Shown in pieces: positions 33,252 through 40,772 of a stretch of DNA of 40,772 nucleotides. The stretch is from positions 1 through 40,772 of the forward strand of contig JAFVPE010000034.1 in the NCBI GenBank assembly GCA_017505465.1, read 5' to 3'. Numbering within the stretch: the stretch's first letter is position 1; the number at the start of each line of letters is the position of its first letter. The translations under genes were made by a program, and so were the position numbers. The DNA is from Clostridia bacterium (GTDB lineage Bacteria > Bacillota > Clostridia > Christensenellales > Borkfalkiaceae). Below the pieces are notes generated by a model. It was not told where the DNA came from, did not search any database, and saw only the letters and a program-made list of their open reading frames with translations.

Positions 33252-34448
33252 ATGCTTACAATCGATAACGTATATCGTGCGAGTCACGCATTAAAAGGGG
33301 TAGCGAGAAAAACGGACGTCATCTATGCGCCCAAGCTTTGTCAAGGCGCACAGTTGTATTTAAAGACGGAAAATTTGCAAATAACCGGCTCGTTTAAGGT
33401 GCGCGGTGCGTATTATAAAATGACTCGACTTTCCAAAGAAGAAAAGGAAAGAGGGGTTATTGCTTGCTCGGCAGGCAACCACGCGCAAGGGGTTGCGCTT
33501 GCGGCGCAAAAGAACGGCATCAAAGCGGTGATTTGTCTGCCCGACGGAGCCCCCATTTCCAAGGTGGAAGCAACGAAGAGTTACGGCGCGGAAGTTTGCC
33601 TTGTGGAAGGGGTGTACGACGACGCCTATCAAAAGGCGTTGGAGCTCCGTGACGAAAAGGGCTACACCTTCCTTCATCCGTTCAACGATGAGGACGTCAT
33701 CGCAGGGCAAGGCACGATAGCTTTGGAGCTTGCCGACCAAATCCCCGATATGGACGCGGTCATCGTTCCCGTTGGCGGCGGCGGTTTAATCGGCGGCATT
33801 GCATATACGATTAAGACGCTCAATCCCCGTGTGAAAGTGTACGGCGTGGAAGCGAAAGGCGCACCGTCCATGAAGAATGCAATCGAGCACGGTGAGATAG
33901 AAGAATTGCCTTCCGTTTACACGATTGCGGACGGTATTGCGGTGAAGAAACCGGGCGACATAACGTACGAGCTTTGCAGTAAATACGTGGACGAAATCGT
34001 TACCGTTACGGACGACGAAATTTCGGCGGCAATCCTTGCGCTTATGGAACAGCATAAGCTTGTTACCGAAGGCGCAGGTGCAGTTGCAGTTGCGGCGGCG
34101 ATGTTCAATAAAATCGACTTGCAGGGCAAAAAGGCAGTGTGCGTACTTTCGGGCGGTAACATCGACGTGACCATTTTATCGCGCGTTATCAAACGCGGTC
34201 TTTTGATGTCGGGCAGAAGCTGTCAGCTCATGATTGAGCTTATGGACAAACCCGGACAGCTTAAAAACGTTTCTCGTATCATTGCGGACCTTGGCGGCAA
34301 CGTAACGTCCGTACACCACGAGAGAGCAAACGAGGGCTCGGACGTCAATGGCTGTTACCTTCGTATCGTTTTGGAAACGAGAAATTACGAGCATATTCAA
34401 CAAATTCGTCAAGCGTTGACGGATTTCGGTTTCAAGCTTATCAATTAA
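33252..34448 (+). CDS. ilvA: Threonine ammonia-lyase (threonine deaminase)
   Basis: PLP enzyme converting threonine to 2-oxobutyrate, the entry to isoleucine. 398 aa. ITGSFKVRGAYYKM carries the PLP Lys at residue 49; CSAGNHAQGVALAA and PVGGGGLIGGIAY bind PLP phosphate. A single ACT domain occupies about 325-398 (LMIELMDKPGQLKNVSRII...), unlike the double ACT-like region of the E. coli biosynthetic enzyme, so effector response may differ. Being in the BCAA operon beside ridA argues for a biosynthetic role. TGAGGT lies before ATG. Confidence 0.94.
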   Translation: MLTIDNVYRASHALKGVARKTDVIYAPKLCQGAQLYLKTENLQITGSFKVRGAYYKMTRLSKEEKERGVIACSAGNHAQGVALAAQKNGIKAVICLPDGAPISKVEATKSYGAEVCLVEGVYDDAYQKALELRDEKGYTFLHPFNDEDVIAGQGTIALELADQIPDMDAVIVPVGGGGLIGGIAYTIKTLNPRVKVYGVEAKGAPSMKNAIEHGEIEELPSVYTIADGIAVKKPGDITYELCSKYVDEIVTVTDDEISAAILALMEQHKLVTEGAGAVAVAAAMFNKIDLQGKKAVCVLSGGNIDVTILSRVIKRGLLMSGRSCQLMIELMDKPGQLKNVSRIIADLGGNVTSVHHERANEGSDVNGCYLRIVLETRNYEHIQQIRQALTDFGFKLIN

Positions 34449-34530
34449 TCAAAGCAATATAATCCAAACTAGCCTCAAAATCGTCTTTTTAGTGTTTTTC
34501 GGCTTTTCGTCATCTTAAGGAGTGAAAATT

Positions 34531-34908
34531 ATGGAAATTAAAAAAGTAGCAACGGAAAAAGCGCCTGCGGCAATCGGCCCTTATTCGCAAGCAATCATTT
34601 GTGGCGATATGGTATTCACGTCGGGACAAATTCCCATCAATCCCGCAAGCGGCAACGTGGAAGTGACCACGATTGAAGGGCAGGCGGAGCAAGTCATGAA
34701 AAATCTTGGCGAAGTACTCAAAGCGGCAGGGACGGATTTTACGAAAGCGGTAAAAACGACCTGTTTCCTTGCGGATATGGCGGATTTTGCGGCGTTTAAC
34801 GCCGTGTATGCAAAGTATTTTACGACCAACCCTGCAAGAAGCTGCGTGGCGGTAAAAACGCTTCCTAAAAACGTGCTTGTAGAAGTGGAAGTAATCGCAA
34901 CCTTATAA
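34531..34908 (+). CDS. ridA: RidA family enamine/imine deaminase
   Basis: 125 aa, YjgF/YER057c/UK114 fold. Hydrolyses reactive 2-aminoacrylate and related enamines released by PLP enzymes, chiefly threonine/serine dehydratase. Motifs: APAAIGPYSQAI (about 11-22), FTSGQIPINP, and FTTNPARSCVAVKTLP with the substrate-binding Arg near 104. The start at 34531 has AAGGAG 11 bases upstream; the ATG at 34522 lies within that leader. Direct downstream placement after ilvA is functionally logical. A terminator closes the operon. Confidence 0.95.
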   Translation: MEIKKVATEKAPAAIGPYSQAIICGDMVFTSGQIPINPASGNVEVTTIEGQAEQVMKNLGEVLKAAGTDFTKAVKTTCFLADMADFAAFNAVYAKYFTTNPARSCVAVKTLPKNVLVEVEVIATL

Positions 34909-34937
34909 AAGGGGCGCAAAATTCAAAAAACTGTAAC

Positions 34938-34969
34938 AAAAAACGCTCGGTTTTACCGAGCGTTTTTTC
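34938..34969. terminator. Terminator closing the T-box operon
   Basis: An AAAACGCTCGG/CCGAGCGTTTT stem with loop TTTTA, followed by TTCT. End of the ~13-kb operon. Confidence 0.9.
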
Positions 34970-34976
34970 TATTTGA

Positions 34977-34997
34977 GCATACCATGTACGCGTTGAG
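34977..34997 (+). repeat. CATGTACGC motif copy 4, at the 3' end of the MFS fragment
   Basis: GCATACCATGTACGCGTTGA. Same orientation as the copy at 35571; together they bracket the truncated MFS gene. Confidence 0.6.
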
Positions 34998-34998
34998 T

Positions 34999-35562
34999 TT
35001 AATTTTCCTTCTTTTTTAAAGGAAACTTCAACGAGAGGATGAAGAAACCCAAACCAAGGAAGAACAGGACGGGAAGGGGAATAAGCGCGATATTAAACCA
35101 CGTGCCTTCCGACAAGGGGAAGAAGGTGGAAAGCAGGGAAATAAGCCCTGTGCCGACAATTGCGGCGGATTTTCCGAAAATATCGTACAAGCCGAAGAAT
35201 TCGCCCGACATTTCGGGGGGAATAATCTTCGTGAAATAGGAACGGGACATCGCTTGAATGCTCCCTTGGAACAAACCGACGCCAACCGCCATTGCCCAAA
35301 ATTGCCATTGGTGCCGCAGGAATACGGCGAGAATACCGATAAGACAGTAGGATGCAATGTTGATAATCAACAGTTTTTCGCAACGCACCTTGGATGCAAG
35401 TTTTCCGAACAAAAGAGCGGAAGGAAATGCGACGATTTGCGTTACGAACAACGCAATAAAAAGATAGTGAAATGAGTAAGAAAAACAAAAGCGCGGTGTA
35501 AATCGTTGCATTTTTATTGATAAAAAGGCGGATACTATATACAAAAAAAGAGGTGTTTTCAT
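34999..35562 (-). pseudogene. Truncated MFS transporter (C-terminal half, UMF1-like)
   Basis: Encodes 187 aa. From about residue 35 it reads LFIALFVTQIVAFPSALLFGKLA, then FQGSIQALSRSYF-like GSIQAMSRSYFTKIIPP and GEFFGLYDIFGKSAAIVGTG, all typical of the second half of UMF1-type major facilitator proteins (usually 400-450 aa, 12 segments). Only about five membrane segments remain. The first ~30 residues have no resemblance to a transporter, there is no clear ribosome binding site, and the N-terminal half is absent upstream. It is therefore almost certainly non-functional. It lies between two direct copies of the CATGTACGC motif. Confidence 0.75.
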
Positions 35563-35570
35563 AAAAATGA

Positions 35571-35592
35571 AGCACCCATGTACGCGTTGAAT
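35571..35592 (+). repeat. CATGTACGC motif copy 5, upstream of the 118-aa gene
   Basis: AGCACCCATGTACGCGTTGA. Its ATG (35578) opens a 9-codon frame MYALNAKKR that stops at 35605-35607, two bases before the next gene's ATG. Confidence 0.6.
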
Positions 35593-35609
35593 GCAAAAAA
35601 GAGGTGAAA

Positions 35610-35966
35610 ATGCTAAATAGACGGGAAACGGAAATTATGCGCGCGGTATACGACCTTTGTCACGAAAAGGGCGTGTGCCTTGTTTCGCCGTCGGAAATTT
35701 TGGCGCTTTTGCCGCCACGGAAGCGGTATACGGAAGAGCAGTTAGAAGGAATTTTACACGAGCTTGCGCTCGATGATTATTTCGAACTGCTTTCCTCCGA
35801 GAGAAAAGGCGAGAAAATGTACGTTATTTCCCTGCGAACGAACGGCTATGCCTTCAAACGTGGCTACGTGCAGATGCGTCGCGACGCGGCGGTAAAGATT
35901 TTATGGGCGGTGGCGTCTGCCGTCGTTGCCTTTCTCGTTGGTCTCATTCTCAAACGGATATTTTAA
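35610..35966 (+). CDS. Unknown small protein: winged-helix-like domain plus C-terminal membrane anchor
   Basis: 118 aa. The N-terminal ~80 residues are helical and charged with [10 protein letters not shown] and [21 protein letters not shown], a pattern like a winged helix, then [10 protein letters not shown] as a beta wing. Residues about 97-115 ([18 protein letters not shown]) form one membrane helix with a short basic tail. GAGGTGA is directly before ATG. It may be a membrane-anchored regulator or a structural partner; no function is known to me. A terminator overlaps its stop codon and the uvrB promoter follows. Confidence 0.75.
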   Translation: MLNRRETEIMRAVYDLCHEKGVCLVSPSEILALLPPRKRYTEEQLEGILHELALDDYFELLSSERKGEKMYVISLRTNGYAFKRGYVQMRRDAAVKILWAVASAVVAFLVGLILKRIF

Positions 35967-35982
35967 GAATATCCGTTTTTTC
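35952..35982 (+). terminator. Terminator after the 118-aa gene
   Basis: An 11-bp stem AAACGGATATT/AATATCCGTTT containing the stop codon, followed by TTTTCT. Confidence 0.85.
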
Positions 35983-35984
35983 TG

Positions 35985-36013
35985 TTTACATTTTAGTGGA
36001 ATTGTGTTATAAT
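35985..36013 (+). promoter_or_regulatory. Sigma-A promoter of uvrB
   Basis: TTTACA (35985-35990), 17 bases, TATAAT (36008-36013). Confidence 0.8.
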
Positions 36014-36021
36014 AATTACGG

Positions 36022-36038
36022 AAACAAACATTTGTTTA
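36022..36038 (+). promoter_or_regulatory. Candidate LexA-type operator between promoter and uvrB
   Basis: CAAACATTTGTTTA fits AAAC-N4-GTTT, a relaxed form of the Gram-positive SOS box GAAC-N4-GTTC, and lies 12 bases after the -10, where a repressor would block transcription. It is also a 7-bp palindrome AAACAAA-CA-TTTGTTT. The outer bases deviate from consensus. Confidence 0.45.
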
Positions 36039-36067
36039 TTGATTTTTTTCGTCGGGAGGACAACATA

Positions 36068-38029
36068 ATGGATTTCAAATTACATTCGCCGTACTTGCCG
36101 ACGGGGGATCAACCGCAGGCAATTGAAAAGCTGACGGAAGGGGTGTTTGACGGCATTCGCACGCAGGTACTTGTCGGGGTTACGGGGAGCGGTAAAACGT
36201 TCACGATGGCAAACGTTATCAAAAACGTCAACCGTCCGACGCTCGTCATTGCGCACAACAAGACGCTTGCGGCGCAGCTTTGCAATGAATTTCGGGAGTT
36301 TTTCCCCGAAAACCGTGTGGAATATTTCGTTTCCTACTACGATTATTATCAACCCGAGAGCTACATTCCGTCCACCGATACCTACATCGAGAAGGATTTG
36401 AGCATGAACGACGAAATTGACAAGCTCCGCAACAGTGCGACGGGTTCTTTGATGGAGCGCAAGGACGTGCTTGTGGTGGCGTCCGTTTCGTGCATTTACG
36501 GGCTTGGCGCGCCCGAAGAATATTTCCGCTTGTCCCTTTCTCTGCGTCCCGGTATGGAGTGGGAGCGCAACGAGTTAATGAGAAAACTCATCGAGCTGCA
36601 GTATTCTCGCAACGACGTGGATTTTAAGCGATCGACTTTCCGTGTCCGTGGGGATTCGTTGGAAATTTTCCCTGCGTCCAACTCGGAAGTGGCGATCCGT
36701 TTGGAGTTTTTCGGGGACGAAATCGAGAAAATTTACGAAGTGGAATCGTTGACGGGCAACAAGCTCAACGAGCTTTCGCACGTGGCGATTTTCCCTGCAA
36801 GTCAATACGCTGTCGGTACGGAAAAATTGCGTGGCGCACTTGCGATGATCGAAGAAGATTTGCGCGGTGAAGTGCGTGCGTTTGAGCAGGAAGGGAAGAT
36901 TTTGGAAGCGCAGCGCTTAAAGCAACGCACCGAGCACGACTTGGAAATGATGCGTGAAATCGGCTATTGCAGCGGTATTGAAAATTACAGTCGCTATTTC
37001 GACGGCAGACAGCCCGGTCAACCGTCCTTTACCTTGCTCGACTATTTCCCTGCGGGGGAATTTTTGGTGTTCATCGACGAGAGCCATATGACCATTCCGC
37101 AAATCCGTGCGATGTATCACGGCGATTTGTCGAGAAAGAAAAATCTCGTGGAATACGGATTTCGAATGCAAGCGGCTTTTGACAACAGACCGCTCACGTT
37201 TGAAGAATTCGACGCCCGTGTGCCGCAGCTTGTTTGCGTGTCCGCAACTCCTGCGCCGTACGAGTTGGAGCAGGCGGGGCAAAAGGTGGAACAGCTCATA
37301 CGCCCGACGGGTTTGCTCGATCCCGAAATCACGGTAAAACCGACCAAGGGGCAGATAGACGACCTGCTTTCGGAAATCAAAAACACGGTAAACGACGGGG
37401 GCAGGGTTTTAATTACGACGCTTACCAAGCGTATGGCGGAAGAGTTCACCGATTATTTGAAGGAGCATACGATTAAGGTCAAATATATGCATAGCGATAT
37501 CGACACGTTGGAGCGTATCGACATCGTGAACGGCTTGCGCACAGGGGAATTCGACGTGCTTTGCGGCATTAACCTGCTCCGTGAAGGCTTGGATTTGCCC
37601 GAAGTCAAGCTTGTGGCGATTTTGGACGCAGACAAGGAAGGCTTTTTGCGTAGCGACACGGCGCTTATTCAAACGATTGGGCGTGCGGCGAGAAATAGCG
37701 AAGGCCGCGTGATTATGTATGCGGACGTGATTACCGACAGTATGAAACGCGCGATTGGGGAAACAAACCGCAGGCGCAAAATTCAAGACGAATACAACAA
37801 AGCGCACGGCATCGTACCCAAGACGATCATTAAGGAAGTCAAATCTACGCTTAATATCACGAAGAAAAAGACGGACGACGACATTAAGATGCAGGATATT
37901 CCCGATGAGATTGAGAAGCTCAAAGCGCTTATGAAGGTGGCGAGCGGTCAGCTTGACTTTGAACGCGCGATTGAAATCCGTGAAAAGATTACGGAGTTGA
38001 AGCTCAAACTCCGCAAAGCACAAAAGTAG
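36068..38029 (+). CDS. uvrB: Excinuclease ABC subunit B
   Basis: Damage-verification helicase of nucleotide excision repair; receives DNA from UvrA and recruits UvrC. 653 aa, normal. Walker [16 protein letters not shown] (about 37-51), the beta-hairpin region [33 protein letters not shown] (Walker B), [29 protein letters not shown] (motif VI), and the C-terminal UVR motif (about 615-650) that binds UvrC. The start at 36068 follows GGGAGGA; the longer open frame runs upstream through the promoter. uvrA follows after a hairpin array. Confidence 0.98.
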   Translation: MDFKLHSPYLPTGDQPQAIEKLTEGVFDGIRTQVLVGVTGSGKTFTMANVIKNVNRPTLVIAHNKTLAAQLCNEFREFFPENRVEYFVSYYDYYQPESYIPSTDTYIEKDLSMNDEIDKLRNSATGSLMERKDVLVVASVSCIYGLGAPEEYFRLSLSLRPGMEWERNELMRKLIELQYSRNDVDFKRSTFRVRGDSLEIFPASNSEVAIRLEFFGDEIEKIYEVESLTGNKLNELSHVAIFPASQYAVGTEKLRGALAMIEEDLRGEVRAFEQEGKILEAQRLKQRTEHDLEMMREIGYCSGIENYSRYFDGRQPGQPSFTLLDYFPAGEFLVFIDESHMTIPQIRAMYHGDLSRKKNLVEYGFRMQAAFDNRPLTFEEFDARVPQLVCVSATPAPYELEQAGQKVEQLIRPTGLLDPEITVKPTKGQIDDLLSEIKNTVNDGGRVLITTLTKRMAEEFTDYLKEHTIKVKYMHSDIDTLERIDIVNGLRTGEFDVLCGINLLREGLDLPEVKLVAILDADKEGFLRSDTALIQTIGRAARNSEGRVIMYADVITDSMKRAIGETNRRRKIQDEYNKAHGIVPKTIIKEVKSTLNITKKKTDDDIKMQDIPDEIEKLKALMKVASGQLDFERAIEIREKITELKLKLRKAQK

Positions 38030-38260
38030 GAAGTCCAGAAACTCAGTTTCTGGCGTGGTGTGGAGCAGAGCTCCACGAAAAGCAGCCCAAGCAAAGCAAG
38101 CTATGCTTGCGTACCACCGCGTAAGCGGTCAACGTCTACGGCGTAAATTGCGCAAAACTGTGTTTTGCTTTTTATAGGGCTTAACTTTTATGGGCTCTGC
38201 CCATGCCCGACAGGGCTTCCGCCCCTGTACCCTGACAAGGAACTGAGTTCCTTGACTTCC
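38029..38260. repeat. Modular hairpin array 3: two inverted head-to-head copies between uvrB and uvrA
   Basis: It begins GGAAGTC at the last base of the uvrB stop and ends GACTTCC (38254-38260). From the left: CCAGAAAC-TCA-GTTTCTGG (38035-38053), GTGGAGC-AGA-GCTCCAC (38060-38076), a linker with AGCAGCCCAAG, GCAAGC-TAT-GCTTGC (38096-38110) and ACCGC-GTAA-GCGGT (38116-38129). Reading the other strand from the right end gives the same order: CAAGGAAC-TCA-GTTCCTTG, ATGGGC-AGA-GCCCAT, a linker with AAGCCC, then GCAAAAC-ACA-GTTTTGC (38152-38168). The half-elements share loops and linkers but not stems. Confidence 0.87.
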
Positions 38261-38267
38261 GATTAGG

Positions 38268-38288
38268 GGTACCCATGTACGAGATGAA
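38268..38288 (+). repeat. CATGTACGC motif copy 6, upstream of uvrA
   Basis: GGTACCCATGTACGAGATGA. Its ATG starts a short frame whose TGA overlaps the uvrA start codon (ATGA). Confidence 0.55.
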
Positions 38289-38297
38289 GGTAAAAAT

Positions 38298-40772
38298 ATG
38301 AAAGAAGAAATCGTAATTAAAGGCGCAAAAGAGAATAATTTGAAAAACGTGAACGTCACCATTCCACGCAATAAGCTTACCGTATTTACGGGGCTTTCGG
38401 GGAGCGGTAAATCGACGCTTGCGTTCGATACCATTTTTGCAGAAGGGCAAAGACGTTACGTTGAGAGCCTTTCTTCCTATGCCCGTCAATTCTTGGGGCA
38501 AATGGAAAAGCCCGACGTCGAGAGCATTGAAGGGCTTTCGCCTGCCATTTCCATCGACCAAAAAACTACTTCGCGCAACCCCCGTTCTACGGTGGGTACG
38601 GTAACGGAAATTTACGACTATTTCCGTCTGCTGTTTGCACGTATCGGCACCCCCCACTGCCCGAAATGCGGCAGGGAAATCCGCCGTCAAACGGTGGATG
38701 AAATTTGCGACAAGGTAATGGCGCTGCCCGAAGGGAGTAAAATCCTCGTCAACGCCCCCGTGGTTCGCGGTAGAAAAGGGGAATACGTCAAAGAGCTTCA
38801 AGGCTTCAAAAAGAGCGGTTACGGCAGAGTGAAAATCGACGGCATCGTCTACGATTTGCAGGAAGAAATTAAGCTTGAAAAGAACATCAAGCACAACATT
38901 TCCGTGGTCGTAGACAGGCTTGTGGTGAAGCCCACCGTGCAAAAGCGTTTGACGGATAGCTTGGAAGCGGCGCTCAAGCTTGCAGAAGGCTTGGTCGTTA
39001 TCGATCACGACGGCAACGAGGAGCTGTATTCCGTCAATTATGCCTGCCCCGATTGCGGCGTTTCGCTTGAAGAAGTCGAGCCGCGTATGTTCTCGTTCAA
39101 CACGGTGTACGGCGCGTGTCCGACCTGCTCGGGTTTGGGCTTTAAGTCTTTTGTCGATCCCGATTTAATTTGCCCTGATAAAACGAAAACCTTGCGTGAA
39201 GGCGCAATGAAGGTGACGGGGTGGAATTTGGGTTCGAGCTCTATGGCGCTCATGGAAATGTCCGCGCTTTCCAAGGCTTACGGATTTTCGCTTGACGTCC
39301 CTGTGAAGGACTTGCCCGAGGGTGTGTACGATATGTTGATGTACGGGAGTGACCGCGCGGTGGATATGCGCTATGAAACCCGTTCTTTCTCGGGGAGTTT
39401 CCGCAAGACGTGGGAAGGGTACGTGAACAACCTGCAACGCCGCTACGGCACGACCACTTCGGACGGTGTAAAAAGCGATATTGAACGGCTTATGCGCAAC
39501 GCGCCTTGCGACGGTTGTAACGGCAAGCGTTTGAAGAAAGAAGCGTTGTCCGTTACCGTCGGCGGTAAAAATATTTGGGAAGTTTGTGAGCTTTCCATCG
39601 ACAAAATTTACGAATTTATGGACGAGCTTTTGACCAAGCTTACTCCTACGCAGCATATGATTGCGGACGCAATCATCAAAGAAATCAACAATCGCTTGGG
39701 TTTCTTGCGCAACGTTGGGTTGAACTATCTCACTCTTACCCGTACGGCGGTTACTCTTTCGGGGGGCGAAAGCCAACGTATCCGTTTGGCGACGCAAATC
39801 GGCAGTGCGTTGACGGGAGTGCTTTATATTCTCGACGAGCCGAGCATCGGTTTGCACCAACGTGACAATGAAAAGCTGCTCAATTCCTTGAAGGGCTTGC
39901 GTGACCTTGGCAACACGCTCATCGTCGTAGAGCACGACGAGGATACGATGCGTGCGGCGGATTATATCGTGGATATCGGCCCGAAAGCAGGGGTACACGG
40001 CGGTGAAGTCGTCGCGTGCGGAACGCAGGAAGAAATCATGAACGAGCCTCGCTCGATCACGGGCGACTACCTTGCAGGGCGCAGAAAAATCGAAACGCCC
40101 ACCGTCCGCAAACAACCGACGGATAAGTGGTTGAAATTCTACGGCTGCAAGCAAAACAATCTCAAAAATGCGGACATAAAAATCCCCGTGGGATTGATCA
40201 CTTCGGTAACGGGGGTTTCGGGAAGCGGCAAATCGAGCTTTGTCAACGAAATCGTGTATCCGTTGATTTCCAATACCCACAACGGCTCGAAGCACAAGCT
40301 CGGCAACTGCGAAAAAGCGGAAGGGGTGGAGTATTTCGATAAGGTGATCGCCATCGATCAATCGCCTATCGGCAGAACGCCACGCAGTAACCCTGCGACG
40401 TACACGGGCGTGTTTACGCCCATTCGGGAACTGTTTGCCGCCACCGCCGACGCAAAGGAGCGCGGATACAAGGCAGGTCGGTTTTCGTTTAACGTATCGG
40501 GCGGTCGGTGTGAAAACTGCCAAGGCGACGGCATTATTCAAATCGAAATGCACTTCTTGCCCGACGTTTACGTGCCTTGCGAAGTTTGTAAGGGAAAGCG
40601 GTATAATCGCGAAACCTTGGAAGTGAAGTACAAGGGCAAAAACATTAGCGACGTATTAGAAATGACCGTGGACGAAGCGGTGGATTTCTTCCAAAATATC
40701 ACGACGATTTATAATAAAATTAAAACCTTGCAGGACGTTGGACTTGGATATTTGAAACTTGGTCAACCCGCC
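38298..40772 (+). CDS. uvrA: Excinuclease ABC subunit A (3' end cut by window)
   Basis: DNA-damage sensor ATPase of nucleotide excision repair; 825 codons are present of about 940. First ABC half: Walker A GLSGSGKSTLAFDT (residues ~32-45), the QxxK-region EGLSPAISIDQK, the first zinc finger CPKCG near 118 and the YACPDCG / CPTCSGLGF zinc module (~247-285), signature LSGGESQRIRLATQIGS and Walker B LYILDEPSIGLHQ. Second half: Walker A GVSGSGKSSFVNE (~637-649), then CENCQGDGIIQIEMHFL and CEVCKGKRYN. The second signature and Walker B lie beyond the window. AAGG lies 8-9 bases before ATG. No clear promoter of its own, so it may be co-transcribed with uvrB through array 3. Confidence 0.98.
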   Translation, partial: MKEEIVIKGAKENNLKNVNVTIPRNKLTVFTGLSGSGKSTLAFDTIFAEGQRRYVESLSSYARQFLGQMEKPDVESIEGLSPAISIDQKTTSRNPRSTVGTVTEIYDYFRLLFARIGTPHCPKCGREIRRQTVDEICDKVMALPEGSKILVNAPVVRGRKGEYVKELQGFKKSGYGRVKIDGIVYDLQEEIKLEKNIKHNISVVVDRLVVKPTVQKRLTDSLEAALKLAEGLVVIDHDGNEELYSVNYACPDCGVSLEEVEPRMFSFNTVYGACPTCSGLGFKSFVDPDLICPDKTKTLREGAMKVTGWNLGSSSMALMEMSALSKAYGFSLDVPVKDLPEGVYDMLMYGSDRAVDMRYETRSFSGSFRKTWEGYVNNLQRRYGTTTSDGVKSDIERLMRNAPCDGCNGKRLKKEALSVTVGGKNIWEVCELSIDKIYEFMDELLTKLTPTQHMIADAIIKEINNRLGFLRNVGLNYLTLTRTAVTLSGGESQRIRLATQIGSALTGVLYILDEPSIGLHQRDNEKLLNSLKGLRDLGNTLIVVEHDEDTMRAADYIVDIGPKAGVHGGEVVACGTQEEIMNEPRSITGDYLAGRRKIETPTVRKQPTDKWLKFYGCKQNNLKNADIKIPVGLITSVTGVSGSGKSSFVNEIVYPLISNTHNGSKHKLGNCEKAEGVEYFDKVIAIDQSPIGRTPRSNPATYTGVFTPIRELFAATADAKERGYKAGRFSFNVSGGRCENCQGDGIIQIEMHFLPDVYVPCEVCKGKRYNRETLEVKYKGKNISDVLEMTVDEAVDFFQNITTIYNKIKTLQDVGLGYLKLGQPA

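Noticed and set aside
34977..35592. An integron or attI/attC-type cassette around the MFS fragment
   Set aside because: The bracketing motifs are short, show no attC-like fold, and no integrase is present; kept only as a weaker recombination idea.
39165..40553. A 462-codon minus-strand frame opposite uvrA
   Set aside because: Antisense shadow of uvrA, whose cysteine and ATPase motifs are unambiguous.

Overview
This window looks like a chromosome segment from a Gram-positive, Clostridia-type member of the Bacillota, probably an uncultured gut lineage. The evidence is a T-box leader in front of a branched-chain amino acid operon, a tandem glycine riboswitch, strong A/G-rich Shine-Dalgarno sequences, sigma-A promoters close to TTGACA-N17-TATAAT, and lipoproteins with serine/aspartate-rich linkers. 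A Christensenellales-like origin is a guess from the mix of genes. I saw no tRNA, rRNA, CRISPR array, prophage or complete insertion sequence.

Layout. 1-1998: a tandem hairpin array, a small unknown protein and a lipoprotein with two internal repeats. 1999-4835 (minus): the proline operon proB-proA-proC. 4978-5286 (minus): a small unknown gene. 5556-7940: GTP-type PEP carboxykinase and an iron-sulfur-flavoprotein-like reductase. 7941-9210: a decayed XRE-regulator tail, a PAP2 phosphatase and a 183-bp MITE. 9211-13171 (minus): an EF-G paralogue and a BspA-like leucine-rich-repeat lipoprotein. 13370-14503: a cysteine desulfurase ending in a second MITE. 14762-18205 (minus): aldose epimerase, then a DUF1538 membrane protein with two PII-like proteins. 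18306-20363: a glycine riboswitch and an AGCS symporter. 20445-21603: ilvE. 21644-34970: a 13-kb Leu/Ile/Val operon, T-box-leuA-ilvB-ilvN-ilvC-ilvD-leuC-leuD-leuB-(AAA ATPase)-ilvA-ridA. 34999-35562 (minus): a truncated MFS gene. 35610-40772: a small winged-helix-like membrane protein, uvrB and the first 825 codons of uvrA.

The genes fit together as amino acid supply. ProB/A/C make proline. LeuA, LeuB, LeuC and LeuD with IlvA, IlvB, IlvN, IlvC, IlvD and IlvE make the three branched-chain amino acids. RidA clears the reactive enamine made by IlvA. The AGCS carrier is under glycine control.

The least explained content lies between genes, where at least four repeat families occur. (1) Modular arrays of short hairpins whose loops and linkers are conserved while stems change with compensation (15-372, 26924-27042, 38029-38260). 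(2) A ~110-120-bp foldable element that begins at the stop codons of ilvD (146-bp tandem duplicate) and leuD, also with covarying stems. (3) A 183-bp MITE with ~26-bp terminal inverted repeats and perfect 8-bp target duplications (two full copies, one solo end). (4) A ~20-bp motif centred on CATGTACGCG, found just upstream of five genes and on both sides of the truncated MFS gene. These are the best candidates for something undescribed.
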